Source: Cytobacillus oceanisediminis (GTDB lineage: Bacteria > Bacillota > Bacilli > Bacillales > Cytobacillaceae). Taken from it: a DNA stretch of 64,000 nucleotides. The notes beneath the pieces are model-generated. The model was not told the origin of the DNA, searched no databases, and worked only from the letters and a program-made list of their open reading frames with translations. Made by a program: the position numbers and the translations under genes. The stretch lies in assembly GCF_007830235.1 (NCBI RefSeq), contig NZ_VLKI01000005.1:275571-339570 (forward strand), given 5' to 3'. Shown piece after piece: positions 45,143-53,772 of the stretch (positions within the stretch are counted from its first letter, which is position 1; each line of letters begins with the position of its first letter).

Positions 45143-45637
45143 TTAGTGGACGCCATTCTGGGCATCCCAAATCCCATTTTTCTTGCGGATTTCGACTATT
45201 TGCCCGATATGGTAGGCATTATGGATGGTAATGTTGCCAATGACAGATGACCAGGGGTCAGTCCGGTCCTGGTATGCTGAAGCGAGCAGCTTTTCATCGT
45301 CGCATGCATCTAATGCAAGCCTCCATTCAGATAAAACATCTTGCAGTGATGCTACGGCAGATTGCCATTCTTCTTCATTGGCAGGGGCACTACTGTTAAA
45401 GGTTTCATCATTGGTGATGTGTCCTTCTTCAAGCGGCTGTTCTTTGAACCTTTTTAAGTACCGGTCATTCCAAAAAGTAAGATGATTGACGATTTGCCAG
45501 ATAGAATTAGCTGTTCCGGATTTTATGGTTGCTTGTTTTGCTGTGAGGCCATGGACGGCTGCAGTGAGAGGGACAAACCAGTTGGGTTCATCCAGGCAGG
45601 CGGCTAGTTGGTTTAATAATACTTCTTTTGTGGTCAT
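45143..45637 (-). CDS. DinB family protein
   Basis: A 164-residue DinB/YfiT four-helix-bundle protein. Candidate metal ligands are the His in QIVNHLTFWNDR and the pair in ITIHNAYHIGQI, in the usual positions. Members include bacillithiol S-transferases and thiol-dependent hydrolases. ATG 45637 follows CAAAGGAG. Monocistronic and convergent with ccdC. Confidence 0.9.
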   Translation of the reverse strand: MTTKEVLLNQLAACLDEPNWFVPLTAAVHGLTAKQATIKSGTANSIWQIVNHLTFWNDRYLKRFKEQPLEEGHITNDETFNSSAPANEEEWQSAVASLQDVLSEWRLALDACDDEKLLASAYQDRTDPWSSVIGNITIHNAYHIGQIVEIRKKNGIWDAQNGVH

Positions 45638-45734
45638 TTTATTTCTCCTTTGGGTAAAATATTTACTCTTAATGTCTATTCGCTTAATTCAAAGACTATC
45701 CTTTTAAAATTGGTTTTGTTATTAAATCTTGTGT

Positions 45735-45866
45735 GTGTGGATTTCCGTTCCAGACACTCGCTTTCCGCGGGGCTACCGGGAGCCTCCTCGGCGCATTCGC
45801 GCCTGTGGGGTCTCCCTTGGTACGCTACTCCTGCAGGAGTCGAGTGCCTTCCACTCCAATCCACAC
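45735..45866 (+). repeat. family A-related short repeat, copy 7
   Basis: GTGTGGATTTCCGTTCCAG and TCCACTCCAATCCACAC form the ends as an inverted pair. The inside has CACTCGCTTTCCGCGG, GGAGCCTCCTCGGCGC, CCTGTGGGGTCTCCC and GAGTCGAGTGCC. It lacks the CACCGCACGAAG...ATGCATTT half, so it is a distinct, shorter subtype. Confidence 0.8.
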
Positions 45867-45904
45867 CTGCCTTATATTCATTTAGCGATAATACAACCTA
45901 AATA

Positions 45905-45934
45905 AAAAACCATTCCGGGAATCCGAAATGGCTT
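45905..45934 (-). terminator. terminator of yneK
   Basis: On the minus strand CCATTTCGG pairs with CCGGAATGG across ATTC, followed by TTTTTTA. Confidence 0.85.
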
Positions 45935-46361
45935 AAAATAAGTGTTCGTATGGAGTCATATTGATCTGTTTTTCCGTTAATTTATTACGGAGAAATTTAT
46001 GATCCCGTTTTGGAGTGGCTAGAATATACCCTCGAATCAGGAGATCCTGATCGATTTGATCTGCCTTTTCCTTTAAGGCAAGTTCGCCAATCTTTCCGGC
46101 AATCTTCATTCTCGCCACATCCCTGAACAGCTCAGGCACTGGACTAACCAGATCCTCCAGTAAATCCTTTTCCTCCTGCTGCCAAAGATGGCGCGTTTCA
46201 TTCACATAATGCTCTTCCCAATCCAAATCTGATTTGCCATCTTCTTTCGGCATCCGCTTCAAAAACTTCCGGAACATAAAAAAGCCGCCGATCGCGAAGA
46301 AAGAAATCAGAACCACAACCCAGAATAAGATAAACCACAAAAACCAGCCTTCAAGTTGCAT
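45933..46361 (-). CDS. yneK: YneK (DUF2621) membrane protein
   Basis: A 142-residue protein with an N-terminal membrane helix (WFLWFILFWVVVLISFFAIGG) and a soluble, charged C-terminal domain: HLWQQEEKDLLEDLVSPVPE, then ARMKIAGKIGELALKE and LIRGYILATPKRDHKFL. From memory it is DUF2621/YneK. ATG 46361 follows TAGGTGAAATAA. In B. subtilis yneK follows ccdC before cotM; here DinB has been inserted between. Confidence 0.88.
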   Translation of the reverse strand: MQLEGWFLWFILFWVVVLISFFAIGGFFMFRKFLKRMPKEDGKSDLDWEEHYVNETRHLWQQEEKDLLEDLVSPVPELFRDVARMKIAGKIGELALKEKADQIDQDLLIRGYILATPKRDHKFLRNKLTEKQINMTPYEHLF

Positions 46362-46484
46362 TTATTTCACCTACACACATAATTTCATGTCCCTATTATA
46401 ATCCTTGTCCACCTTTTCGACAAGAAAGGAAGCATTTGTCTTGAAAGCAGCCACATTTGCCCTTATAATAAAAAGAGTCTTTAC

Positions 46485-46581
46485 GGGGCTGATTGGGGTG
46501 CTGGTGCCCTCCACGGTCTTCAAAACCGCTTGTGACCTGCGTGCCAGGTCAGCTGGGTTCGATTCCCAGGCGGTCCCGCCA
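46485..46581 (+). tRNA. selC: tRNA-Sec (UCA anticodon)
   Basis: A ~97-nt tRNA with encoded CCA. The anticodon loop is CTTCAAA within CGGT / ACCG, giving anticodon TCA, which reads UGA. It has a long variable arm (GACCTG-CGTG-CAGGTC type), the T-arm CTGGGTTCGATTCCCAG and an 8-position acceptor (GGGGCTGA with GCGGTCCC, one end mismatch and two wobbles), all typical of bacterial selenocysteine tRNA rather than tRNA-Ser or a suppressor. The integrase gene of the downstream island starts 142 bp after its 3' end. Confidence 0.93.
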
Positions 46582-46723
46582 AATAAGGTTTTTTATTATC
46601 TAAGGTAAATGATTAGTCCAACGGTTTATTTGTTATTTTTACATAAGACCGTTGTAGACCGTTAGTAAAGACCGTTAGATAAATTTGTCTATAGCCTTCT
46701 ACAAATAAGTAGGAGGTTTTTTT

Positions 46724-47695
46724 ATGTCAAAAAAACAAGTAAAGAGAATGTATTTTAAAAAAAATATCGGTAATAACTCAGGTAAAGTTAAGTTAAATGA
46801 AATTCCAATTACAACTTTATTTGAATACTTCATTTCAGATAAAAAAATTGAAGGGCTTGCTTCTAGAACATTAGATGATTACTACACTCACTTCAGTTAT
46901 TTAATGGATTATCTTCAATCTGAGCTAGTAAACACGGAGTTCAAAACTTCAATTTTTAAAGGTTATATTGCATACATGTTAGATGAAAAGCAATTAAATC
47001 CAGTGACTGTTAATGTTAGGATACGAACAATAAGAGCGTTTTTACGCTATTGCTATATGCAAAACTATATAAAAGACCCTATTCATGAGCAATTTAAACC
47101 TGTCAAAACAATTGAGGACACTTTGGAGTCTTTTACTCCTGAAGAAGTTAAAAAGTTAATTTCAGTGATTGATGATAAAACATATAAAGGATTTCGTGAT
47201 AAGGTCATTATTTTTGTGCTTATAGATACACTAGTTAGGTGTTCAGAGCTTGTAAACATTAAAAGAAAAAACGTTGATATAAGGTCAGGGCACATAACAT
47301 TAGAGTCTATTGATACAAAATCGAAAAAGACTAGAGTAGTACCTATATCAACTAAGACGATTAAGTTACTAAAGGAGTATCTGTCCATTACTGAGGACTT
47401 TGATTCTGAAATGTTATTCTTAACCTATGAAGGCACAACCTTATCAGATAATACAGTACGGAAAAATCTAGCTGAGTATGGGCAAATAGCCAAAATTAAC
47501 AAAAGAGTTTCTCCCCATACATTTAGACATACGGGAGCGTTATTCTATATCTTAAATGGCGGGGACCCATTCAGCCTTCAAAAGATACTTGGGCATACAG
47601 ATATGTCTATGGTCAGGAAATATATTCAGATGACCAATACCGACGTTAAAAAGCAGCATAATATATACTCCCCTTTGAATAAGGTATTTAAATAA
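46724..47695 (+). CDS. tyrosine recombinase/integrase
   Basis: A 323-residue phage/ICE-type integrase. The N-terminal SAM-like core-binding domain spans ~25-125. The catalytic domain has Arg172 (VRCSELVNI), the beta-hairpin Lys near 202, His265 and Arg268 (SPHTFRHTG), His291 (LGHTDMSM) and the nucleophile Tyr300 (RKYIQMT), so it is complete. ATG 46724 follows GTAGGAGG. Its location immediately downstream of tRNA-Sec and in the same direction implies it integrated the island into the tRNA 3' end. Confidence 0.95.
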   Translation: MSKKQVKRMYFKKNIGNNSGKVKLNEIPITTLFEYFISDKKIEGLASRTLDDYYTHFSYLMDYLQSELVNTEFKTSIFKGYIAYMLDEKQLNPVTVNVRIRTIRAFLRYCYMQNYIKDPIHEQFKPVKTIEDTLESFTPEEVKKLISVIDDKTYKGFRDKVIIFVLIDTLVRCSELVNIKRKNVDIRSGHITLESIDTKSKKTRVVPISTKTIKLLKEYLSITEDFDSEMLFLTYEGTTLSDNTVRKNLAEYGQIAKINKRVSPHTFRHTGALFYILNGGDPFSLQKILGHTDMSMVRKYIQMTNTDVKKQHNIYSPLNKVFK

Positions 47696-48204
47696 AAAAA
47701 TATAGCCCCTCTTATTTGTTAAGGGGGGCTAGTTTACAGATAAATAAATCTAAAGACTAGCGAACCTGAGTTGAATAGTTGCCTCGAAGAAAGGCCTGTA
47801 TTACTTTTTCAATACGATTTTCTTTCTGAATTCTCCATAACCTAATCAACTCATATTTTGGCCCCTTCATTACAAATAGGAATATCCTCATTATTAACCC
47901 ATCCATATATTTCTTGAATACTACTCTTGCCAAATCTAACAAGTGAGTATTCAGGGGAATAGATACTTTTAGTTATCCTTTTACTAAAATTTTCTTTGCC
48001 GAAACTCCTTATTCAATGCTCTTATTGAAAAGAAATTTATTATACCCTTGATTTTGTATATAGAGAGGGGATTTATGGATAAATATTATACGTTGGGTCA
48101 AAACAGAGTGGGGGGGTGGTTAACACCTTTGTTCGAACATTATATTTGACTCAAGGTCATAGCACACCCTCTATGAGAATTTTAGAAAAAATATAATTAA
48201 TCCA

Positions 48205-48234
48205 TTGACACTGGATTATTGTATGTGATATGAT
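48205..48234 (+). promoter_or_regulatory. SigA-type promoter upstream of the helicase-like gene
   Basis: TTGACA (48205-48210) and TATGAT (48229-48234) with an 18-bp spacer, about 75 bp before the gene's start. Confidence 0.7.
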
Positions 48235-48310
48235 GATAGATTATTTATTCATTGACAAAGGTTGCTGTGCATGATAAGATATGAAAAAAATAACAGTTTG
48301 GAGGGGCTAT

Positions 48311-50257
48311 ATGAGTTACCATTACATACATGAAGTTATTGATGAAGAAGATATTTTATATAAACACAAAAAATTACTTGAAGAGTTTTATTCAACAGAT
48401 GATGGTAAAGCATCACAAAAAGAGACAGAAGAAATGCTAAAGGAAATCTTGCTCCAGGAAAGAAAAGAAAAGGAACTAAAATACGAAGAGGATATTATTA
48501 CCTTTCCTAGCCCATTTGAACATGACCCATATGCAGTAGAGTATAAAAACAAATATACTACCAAAATAGAAACACTAGAAAAAAGACTGCTTGATTGGGA
48601 AACTGGTTACAAAGTATTTAATGTTATTAATATGGAAGCTGGTTTGGGAAAATCCCTCAATACAAATAGAATTATAAAAGAACATGTTAATGAGTTTTTA
48701 CCAGATAGGCTACCTAGAAAATTTCTTATAGTTAAAAAGTTTAATAAAGATATTGAAGAAACAGTCAATTATATTCAAAAATCTCCTAATGAAGATATGA
48801 TACTTGGTATAACAAGTGAGAATTGGAGTTGTTACTGGAGTAAGAGGTTAGATGAATTAGAAGAAAAAAGAGTATTAGTTATTAGTCATAAAAGATACAT
48901 GGACTTATGCTTAAATGATGAGTTCAGAAATGCTTTTACAAGGGGAAGACACACATTAATTATTGATGAAAAGTTAAACTTCCCAGTATATAGTTTTACT
49001 GCAAACACTTATAAAAAAGTGCAGCAGCATATACCTCCTGAATTAGATGCGGAATTTCTTCGTGTATCTACACCTTTCCTAGAAACTATAAAGAATTCGA
49101 AATTGTCTTTTGATATTAATGTTTGTGTACCTGTAGAGGAAATTAAGGTAAATACAGAAGAAATATCTGCTTTTCGAAGTTTGATACAAAATAACAAATT
49201 TTCTATAAATAATATCATGGAGATAGAAAACTATATTGATACACTCTATACCTTAGTAGATAAGAATAATACAGTTATTTACCATGCTGATAGGCTATGT
49301 ACTTATGACTCCAGAATAAAACTTTGGGGATTAAAGAATAATATTATCTTAGATGCTAGTGCAGACATTGATTATACATATAAACTTAATAAAAATGTAA
49401 AGTTAAAGAAGCAGTCAGGAATAGTAAAACATAATAATTCTACTGCGTATAGGGTGAATTTTAACTCTGGAAAACAGTCCATTAATAAGAATAAAGAAAA
49501 TTTTTTTAAATCTATTTCGAGTTTAATTACTAGGAATAAGCAAAATGAAGATAAGGTTTTAATAGTGTGTTTAAAATCTCATATATATGAGCTTCAGACT
49601 GCACTAGAACGTGAGGGAATGCTGTCAATAGGCTTAGGAGATGATTATAAAAATGAAAAAGTTGCAATAAATTGGTTTGGTAATTTAATTGGAAAAAATA
49701 ATTATAAGGATTTTAGTCAATGTTGGATTATTGGTACTCCCAACATACCTATTGAAGCTCATCTAATAAATTACCTTCAAAATAGTATTAGTGGGGCTAA
49801 AATAGAAGGACCAGTTCATATTAAGAAAGGAAGATTTAAGGAGGATAAGTATAAATTACTTCAGGTATCCCACTTAGCTTGTGAAATATATCAAAGTATT
49901 AAGCGGATTCAACGAAATATAATGCCAAATGCAAAATACTATATTGTAAATTCAGATGAAGAAGTCTTTCAATTGGCAACAAATAAAATGAAAAATCTGA
50001 AAATTGGGAAAATTGTAGAGTTAGGTATTCAGAAAGATGATAAACGAAAAAAGACTAAAGAGAATAAGGTATTAAATTTAGTAAACTATATAAAAAATCT
50101 TACTCCAGGAGTCTATCCCAAGAAACAGGTTAGGGAGGTTTTGAACTTAAGCTCAAATAATTTTAGTAGATACCTTAACCCCGAAATCATTGAAATTAAG
50201 GAATTAATTGATAGTGGGAAGCTTATTATAGAAAAACAAAAATTGATAATCAAATGA
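48311..50257 (+). CDS. SF2-helicase-like ATPase of the island
   Basis: A 648-residue protein. ATG 48311 follows TTTGGAGGGGC. An acidic helical N-terminal region precedes a nucleotide-binding core: Walker A NMEAGLGKSLNTNR, Walker B HTLIIDEKLNFPVYS, a second RecA-like half with NIILDASADIDYTYK and the motif VI-like YQSIKRIQRNIMPNAKYY. The C-terminal ~60 residues look like a winged helix (GVYPKKQVREVLNLSSNNFS). It resembles replication or mobilisation helicases of integrative elements and plasmids. The exact family is not recognised, and codon use is strongly AT-biased. Confidence 0.75.
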   Translation: MSYHYIHEVIDEEDILYKHKKLLEEFYSTDDGKASQKETEEMLKEILLQERKEKELKYEEDIITFPSPFEHDPYAVEYKNKYTTKIETLEKRLLDWETGYKVFNVINMEAGLGKSLNTNRIIKEHVNEFLPDRLPRKFLIVKKFNKDIEETVNYIQKSPNEDMILGITSENWSCYWSKRLDELEEKRVLVISHKRYMDLCLNDEFRNAFTRGRHTLIIDEKLNFPVYSFTANTYKKVQQHIPPELDAEFLRVSTPFLETIKNSKLSFDINVCVPVEEIKVNTEEISAFRSLIQNNKFSINNIMEIENYIDTLYTLVDKNNTVIYHADRLCTYDSRIKLWGLKNNIILDASADIDYTYKLNKNVKLKKQSGIVKHNNSTAYRVNFNSGKQSINKNKENFFKSISSLITRNKQNEDKVLIVCLKSHIYELQTALEREGMLSIGLGDDYKNEKVAINWFGNLIGKNNYKDFSQCWIIGTPNIPIEAHLINYLQNSISGAKIEGPVHIKKGRFKEDKYKLLQVSHLACEIYQSIKRIQRNIMPNAKYYIVNSDEEVFQLATNKMKNLKIGKIVELGIQKDDKRKKTKENKVLNLVNYIKNLTPGVYPKKQVREVLNLSSNNFSRYLNPEIIEIKELIDSGKLIIEKQKLIIK

Positions 50258-50337
50258 TTTTTTTACTCTTCACTAAATGATTTTTATTTATGGAAGTACT
50301 GAGGAGATTTGGAAAAAAGTATCTGATAGAGAGTTGG

Positions 50338-50425
50338 AGTGCTAGTAAGTTGCTTGCAACTTACTAGCCAGCGAACGCTTTGCTTGCAAAGGGTGAGCCA
50401 AAAGCACCGAACGAAGTGAGGTGGG
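50338..50425 (+). other. cluster of perfect hairpins before the HNH gene
   Basis: GCTAGTAAGTTGC-TT-GCAACTTACTAGC (50341-50368) is a perfect 13-bp hairpin. It is followed by CTTTGC-TT-GCAAAG and by CACC-GAACGAAGTGA-GGTG. No T-run follows, so these are not simple terminators. They could be a structured leader, an origin or transfer site, or recombination sites. Confidence 0.6.
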
Positions 50426-50522
50426 AAATACAGTTAAAAGGAATGTAAATGATTATATTGGTAATAGAATCCTTATGACTAAGTATCATATCATACTAAA
50501 TTGAAGTTTAATTGAATAGGAG

Positions 50523-51311
50523 ATGTTTCAAATTAATACAGAGGTATCTGGAATTACTAAAAAATGTACAGAAGCAAGTTGTAGAAGAAAGAATGTGGAG
50601 CTGCCTTTAGAGAATTTTTATAAACATAAAGGCTCAAAGTATGGAAGACGTGCTATCTGTAAAGAGTGCTATCACATTAGGTATGGAGAAAAAATAAAAA
50701 AGGGAAGCAGAAATAGAAAATATTTTCTTCAACTATCACCTAATCCATTTGAAAAGGAACATAAAGAGAAGGCTTTAAAAGACTATAAAAATCAATGTGT
50801 ATTGTTAGGTTCTACTGAAAATATAGAGATTGACCATTTCGTCCCTTTAAGTTGGAGTAAGATAGCTATTAAATATTGTATTGGTGGAAACTTATATAAG
50901 AATATGCTGCCGCTAAGCAGATATTTAAATCAGTCAAAGTCCTCGCGAAATCCATTTTATTGGATAAAATTTGCAAGTAATAAGTATAAAATAAACATGG
51001 AAAAGTGGGAAGAAGCTGTAGAATACATAGCAGAGAAGCACGAAATGGCTACAATTGACTTTAAGCTAGCTGTAAACAATTGTTATGTTGAAGTTAAAAT
51101 AAAAAGAAAAATAAAATATCTGAATTCAAAGTTGATTGGTTTACGTAATATAAATCATCTGAATTTAAGGTCTTTTTTGGAACAGGGTATAAATTTAAAG
51201 GTTGCAATTGATGTTTATGGAAGTAAAAATGCTAAAGAATTTTTCTCTAAAGGAGAAACAGAGAAATATATTAGGAATCTAAAGAATCTGATGTCCAAAG
51301 AGCTAAATTGA
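50523..51311 (+). CDS. HNH-endonuclease-like protein with N-terminal zinc finger
   Basis: A 262-residue basic protein. An N-terminal Cys4 finger is formed by CTEASC and ICKECY (~residues 15-49). A HNH-like core follows: NIEIDHFVPLSW, then GGNLYKNMLPLSRYLNQSKS, where His and two Asn fit the betabetaalpha-metal pattern but the usual CxxC pairs are absent. The ATG at 50523 directly abuts AGGAG with no spacer, and an in-frame stop lies just upstream, so the real start may be a rare codon such as ATT at 50532. It is the last gene before a terminator. Confidence 0.7.
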   Translation: MFQINTEVSGITKKCTEASCRRKNVELPLENFYKHKGSKYGRRAICKECYHIRYGEKIKKGSRNRKYFLQLSPNPFEKEHKEKALKDYKNQCVLLGSTENIEIDHFVPLSWSKIAIKYCIGGNLYKNMLPLSRYLNQSKSSRNPFYWIKFASNKYKINMEKWEEAVEYIAEKHEMATIDFKLAVNNCYVEVKIKRKIKYLNSKLIGLRNINHLNLRSFLEQGINLKVAIDVYGSKNAKEFFSKGETEKYIRNLKNLMSKELN

Positions 51312-51340
51312 GAGAAAATCAGCTAATATTATGGTAAAGG

Positions 51341-51371
51341 AAAGGATAGGTGCGATACTATCCTTTTTATG
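51341..51371 (+). terminator. terminator after the HNH gene
   Basis: AAAGGATAG / CTATCCTTT (51341-51349 and 51358-51366) followed by TTAT. The next 430 bases (51372-51800) are AT-rich without a gene. Confidence 0.85.
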
Positions 51372-51800
51372 TGAAAAAATCAAAGTAATGCACTTTTACA
51401 ACCTTGTTATTGTACTCGAAACGATAAGATAATATGCTTAAGGTATGCCTTGCTCGTAGGCACTTTATTAAAGTTAAGTATTATTAATCTAAAAGAACGA
51501 ACTATGACTTTATAGTTAGGTATAATACATAAGATAAACGATAAAGTCTAATTTGATAAAATCTCAATTTTATTTATTATTCATTAAGTTTCATAGTAAA
51601 TGGTTAATTAGTTTTTACAGAATTTGTACATAATAAGTAATTACCTTTAGCTAATATGTGTAGAAATTAGGGTGTGGAGAATGTAACCTTTTTTTTGAAA
51701 GAATGAGAAAAATTATGCAGAAAATGAATCTTTAATATTACTAGAAACTATTAAGTTACTCCTTTATAATTAAAATGGAAAATAAAGGAGGTTATTTATA

Positions 51801-53504
51801 TTGAAAAAACTATTTAGCTTGTTTTTTGTTTTTGTACTTGTTTTTTCTGGTTTTTCGCAAAGTACATACGCGCAAGGATTTAAAGACCTTACCTCAGACC
51901 ACCGATTCTTTGAAGAGATTAACTATCTCGTAGACGGAGATATCATTACAGGCTTTCCAGATGGTACATTTAGACCCAATGTTACAGTCACTCGAGCGCA
52001 AGCAGCAATAATGATTGGACGTGCATTAGATTTAGATGGAACTCAAAGAGACACAAAATTTAAGGATGTTAACTCAGATGTGAAAGCTTCTGGCTATATT
52101 GATTCAGCGGTTCAAAAAGGGATAATTTTAGGCTTTCCTGATAACACGTTTAGACCGGATGCACCTGTAACCCGTGGACAAATGGCAATCTTCTTAGCTC
52201 GGGCATTTGATTTAACAGAGGAATTACAGGTATCTTTTTCTGATGTAAGTTCAGGCATGTCTGCTTACGTTTATATTAAGAGAATTTTAGCCGATGGCAT
52301 CACAGCAGGCTATCCTGATAATACATTTAGAACTGATTCAAAACTTTCAAGAGGAGATTTCTCTGCTTTTCTTGCTAGAGCGTTAGATGTTAAATTTAAA
52401 GTAACTGTTCCAGGTCAAGAAATGGAAGTTCATTTTATTGATGTAGGTCAAGGGGATAGTATTTATATAAAAACGCCAAATGGGAAAAACATTTTGGTTG
52501 ATGGTGGTAAACAGTTAAGCAACTTAAAAGTTCCTACCTATTTGATGGAAGCCGGTGTATCATCAATTGACCTCTTGGTTGCTACACACCCTGATGCAGA
52601 CCATATTGGTGGATTAGTTCAAGTTTTAAAGACTCTTCCTGTTAAACAAGTATTAGATAGCGGTGCTACTCATACATCTCAAACTTTCTTGGAATATTTA
52701 TCAATCATAGATGAGAAAAATATTCCTTTTAAGGTAGCAAAAGAGGGAGAGTTTATCGATATAGATTCTGCTCTTAAGATACAGGTGCTGAACACTTATG
52801 AAGATGGCGAAGACAATAATGAAGGTTCAGTGGTATTGAAGGTATCATATAATGAGATCGACTTTTTGCTGACAGGGGATGCTGATTATTCAGCTGAGCA
52901 TGAAATGATTAATAAATACAACGTAGAAGCAGAAGTGCTTAAGGTTAGTCATCATGGTTCAAATACTACTTCTTCACTTTCATTTTTAGAAGAAGTATCA
53001 CCCGAAGTTTCTGTACTTTCATATGGAGAGGAAAATCAGTATGGACATCCACATTCTGAAGTAATTGATAGATTGTTGTCTGTAGGTTCAGAGGTATATT
53101 CTACTGTTACTTCTGGAAATATAGTTGTTGATACAAATGGTATAACATATGAAGTACATGGAACCCCTGATTCCCTTCCAGGGGACCCACAAGAACCATC
53201 TGGAAAGGCTAGTATTTTAAATGTTGACTTGGATAAAGAGATTGTTACAATAAAAAATAATGATTCAATAGATATTGATATGACTGGATGGAAGCTTGTG
53301 AGTGTTGAGGGTAATCAAACTTATGATTTCCCAGAAGGTTATGTGCTAAAATCAGGTGCAACTGTGTATGTAACATCAGGAAACAATGCACAAGACCAAC
53401 CACCAACATACTTAAAATGGACAGGAGCATATATCTGGAACAATGATGGGGATGCTGCGGAATTATATAATGCAGAAGGTGTGAAGGTAAGTGAAGTCAA
53501 ATAA
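51801..53504 (+). CDS. secreted SLH - metallo-beta-lactamase (ComEC-like) - lamin-tail protein
   Basis: A 567-residue exported protein from TTG 51801 (AAAGGAGG upstream). Signal peptide ~1-24. Three S-layer homology repeats occupy ~26-195 (each with GFPDGTFRPN-type cores) and would anchor it to cell-wall polymer. Residues ~208-440 form a metallo-beta-lactamase fold of the ComEC/Rec2 type: HFIDVGQGDS, HPDADH at 263-268, LTGDAD and SHHGS near 384. The C-terminal ~100 residues look like a lamin-tail (LTD) domain (IDMTGWKLVSVEGNQTYDFP). Known relatives include extracellular nucleases/phosphodiesterases. It overlaps a DUF3006 gene. Confidence 0.9.
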   Translation: MKKLFSLFFVFVLVFSGFSQSTYAQGFKDLTSDHRFFEEINYLVDGDIITGFPDGTFRPNVTVTRAQAAIMIGRALDLDGTQRDTKFKDVNSDVKASGYIDSAVQKGIILGFPDNTFRPDAPVTRGQMAIFLARAFDLTEELQVSFSDVSSGMSAYVYIKRILADGITAGYPDNTFRTDSKLSRGDFSAFLARALDVKFKVTVPGQEMEVHFIDVGQGDSIYIKTPNGKNILVDGGKQLSNLKVPTYLMEAGVSSIDLLVATHPDADHIGGLVQVLKTLPVKQVLDSGATHTSQTFLEYLSIIDEKNIPFKVAKEGEFIDIDSALKIQVLNTYEDGEDNNEGSVVLKVSYNEIDFLLTGDADYSAEHEMINKYNVEAEVLKVSHHGSNTTSSLSFLEEVSPEVSVLSYGEENQYGHPHSEVIDRLLSVGSEVYSTVTSGNIVVDTNGITYEVHGTPDSLPGDPQEPSGKASILNVDLDKEIVTIKNNDSIDIDMTGWKLVSVEGNQTYDFPEGYVLKSGATVYVTSGNNAQDQPPTYLKWTGAYIWNNDGDAAELYNAEGVKVSEVK

Positions 53505-53739
53505 GTACACTATAGACCGATTTGAAGGCGACTTAGCAGTTTTGTTACTTAGAGATGATGAAACTATCGTAAAGGTTATCTCCAATGAGGAACTGGGGAA
53601 TCTATATAATGAAGGTGATATTTTGGAGATAACTTTTGATAAATACGACAGAGTAGAAAGTGTATACTATCTAAAAGATGAAACTGAATACGCTCGATGG
53701 AAAGCTTTAGAATTGCTCAAAAAACTAAAGAATAAATAA
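53491..53739 (+). CDS. DUF3006 protein
   Basis: An 82-residue protein (YTIDRFEGDLAVLLLRDDET then NEGDILEITFDKYDRVESVY) typical of DUF3006, small beta-barrel-like proteins commonly encoded right after ComEC-type metallo-beta-lactamases. GTG 53491 overlaps the last 14 bp of the upstream gene, implying translational coupling. Its role is unknown; the constant pairing suggests a regulatory or processing partner. Confidence 0.88.
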   Translation: MKSNKYTIDRFEGDLAVLLLRDDETIVKVISNEELGNLYNEGDILEITFDKYDRVESVYYLKDETEYARWKALELLKKLKNK

Positions 53740-53744
53740 AGAAT

Positions 53745-53770
53745 GCCCTTCTTGATAAGAAGGGCTTTTT
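53745..53770. terminator. bidirectional terminator
   Basis: GCCCTTCTT / AAGAAGGGC (53745-53753 and 53757-53765) with a T-run on the + side, between two convergent genes. Confidence 0.9.
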
Positions 53771-53772
53771 AC

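Noticed and set aside
47757..47942. 61-codon minus-strand frame after the integrase
   Set aside because: Considered as an excisionase, but it lacks a helix-turn-helix pattern and a ribosome site.
48050..48180. Second attachment site of the island near the integrase
   Set aside because: No repeat of the tRNA-Sec 3' end (GGCGGTCCCGCC) was seen here or elsewhere to the right in the window.
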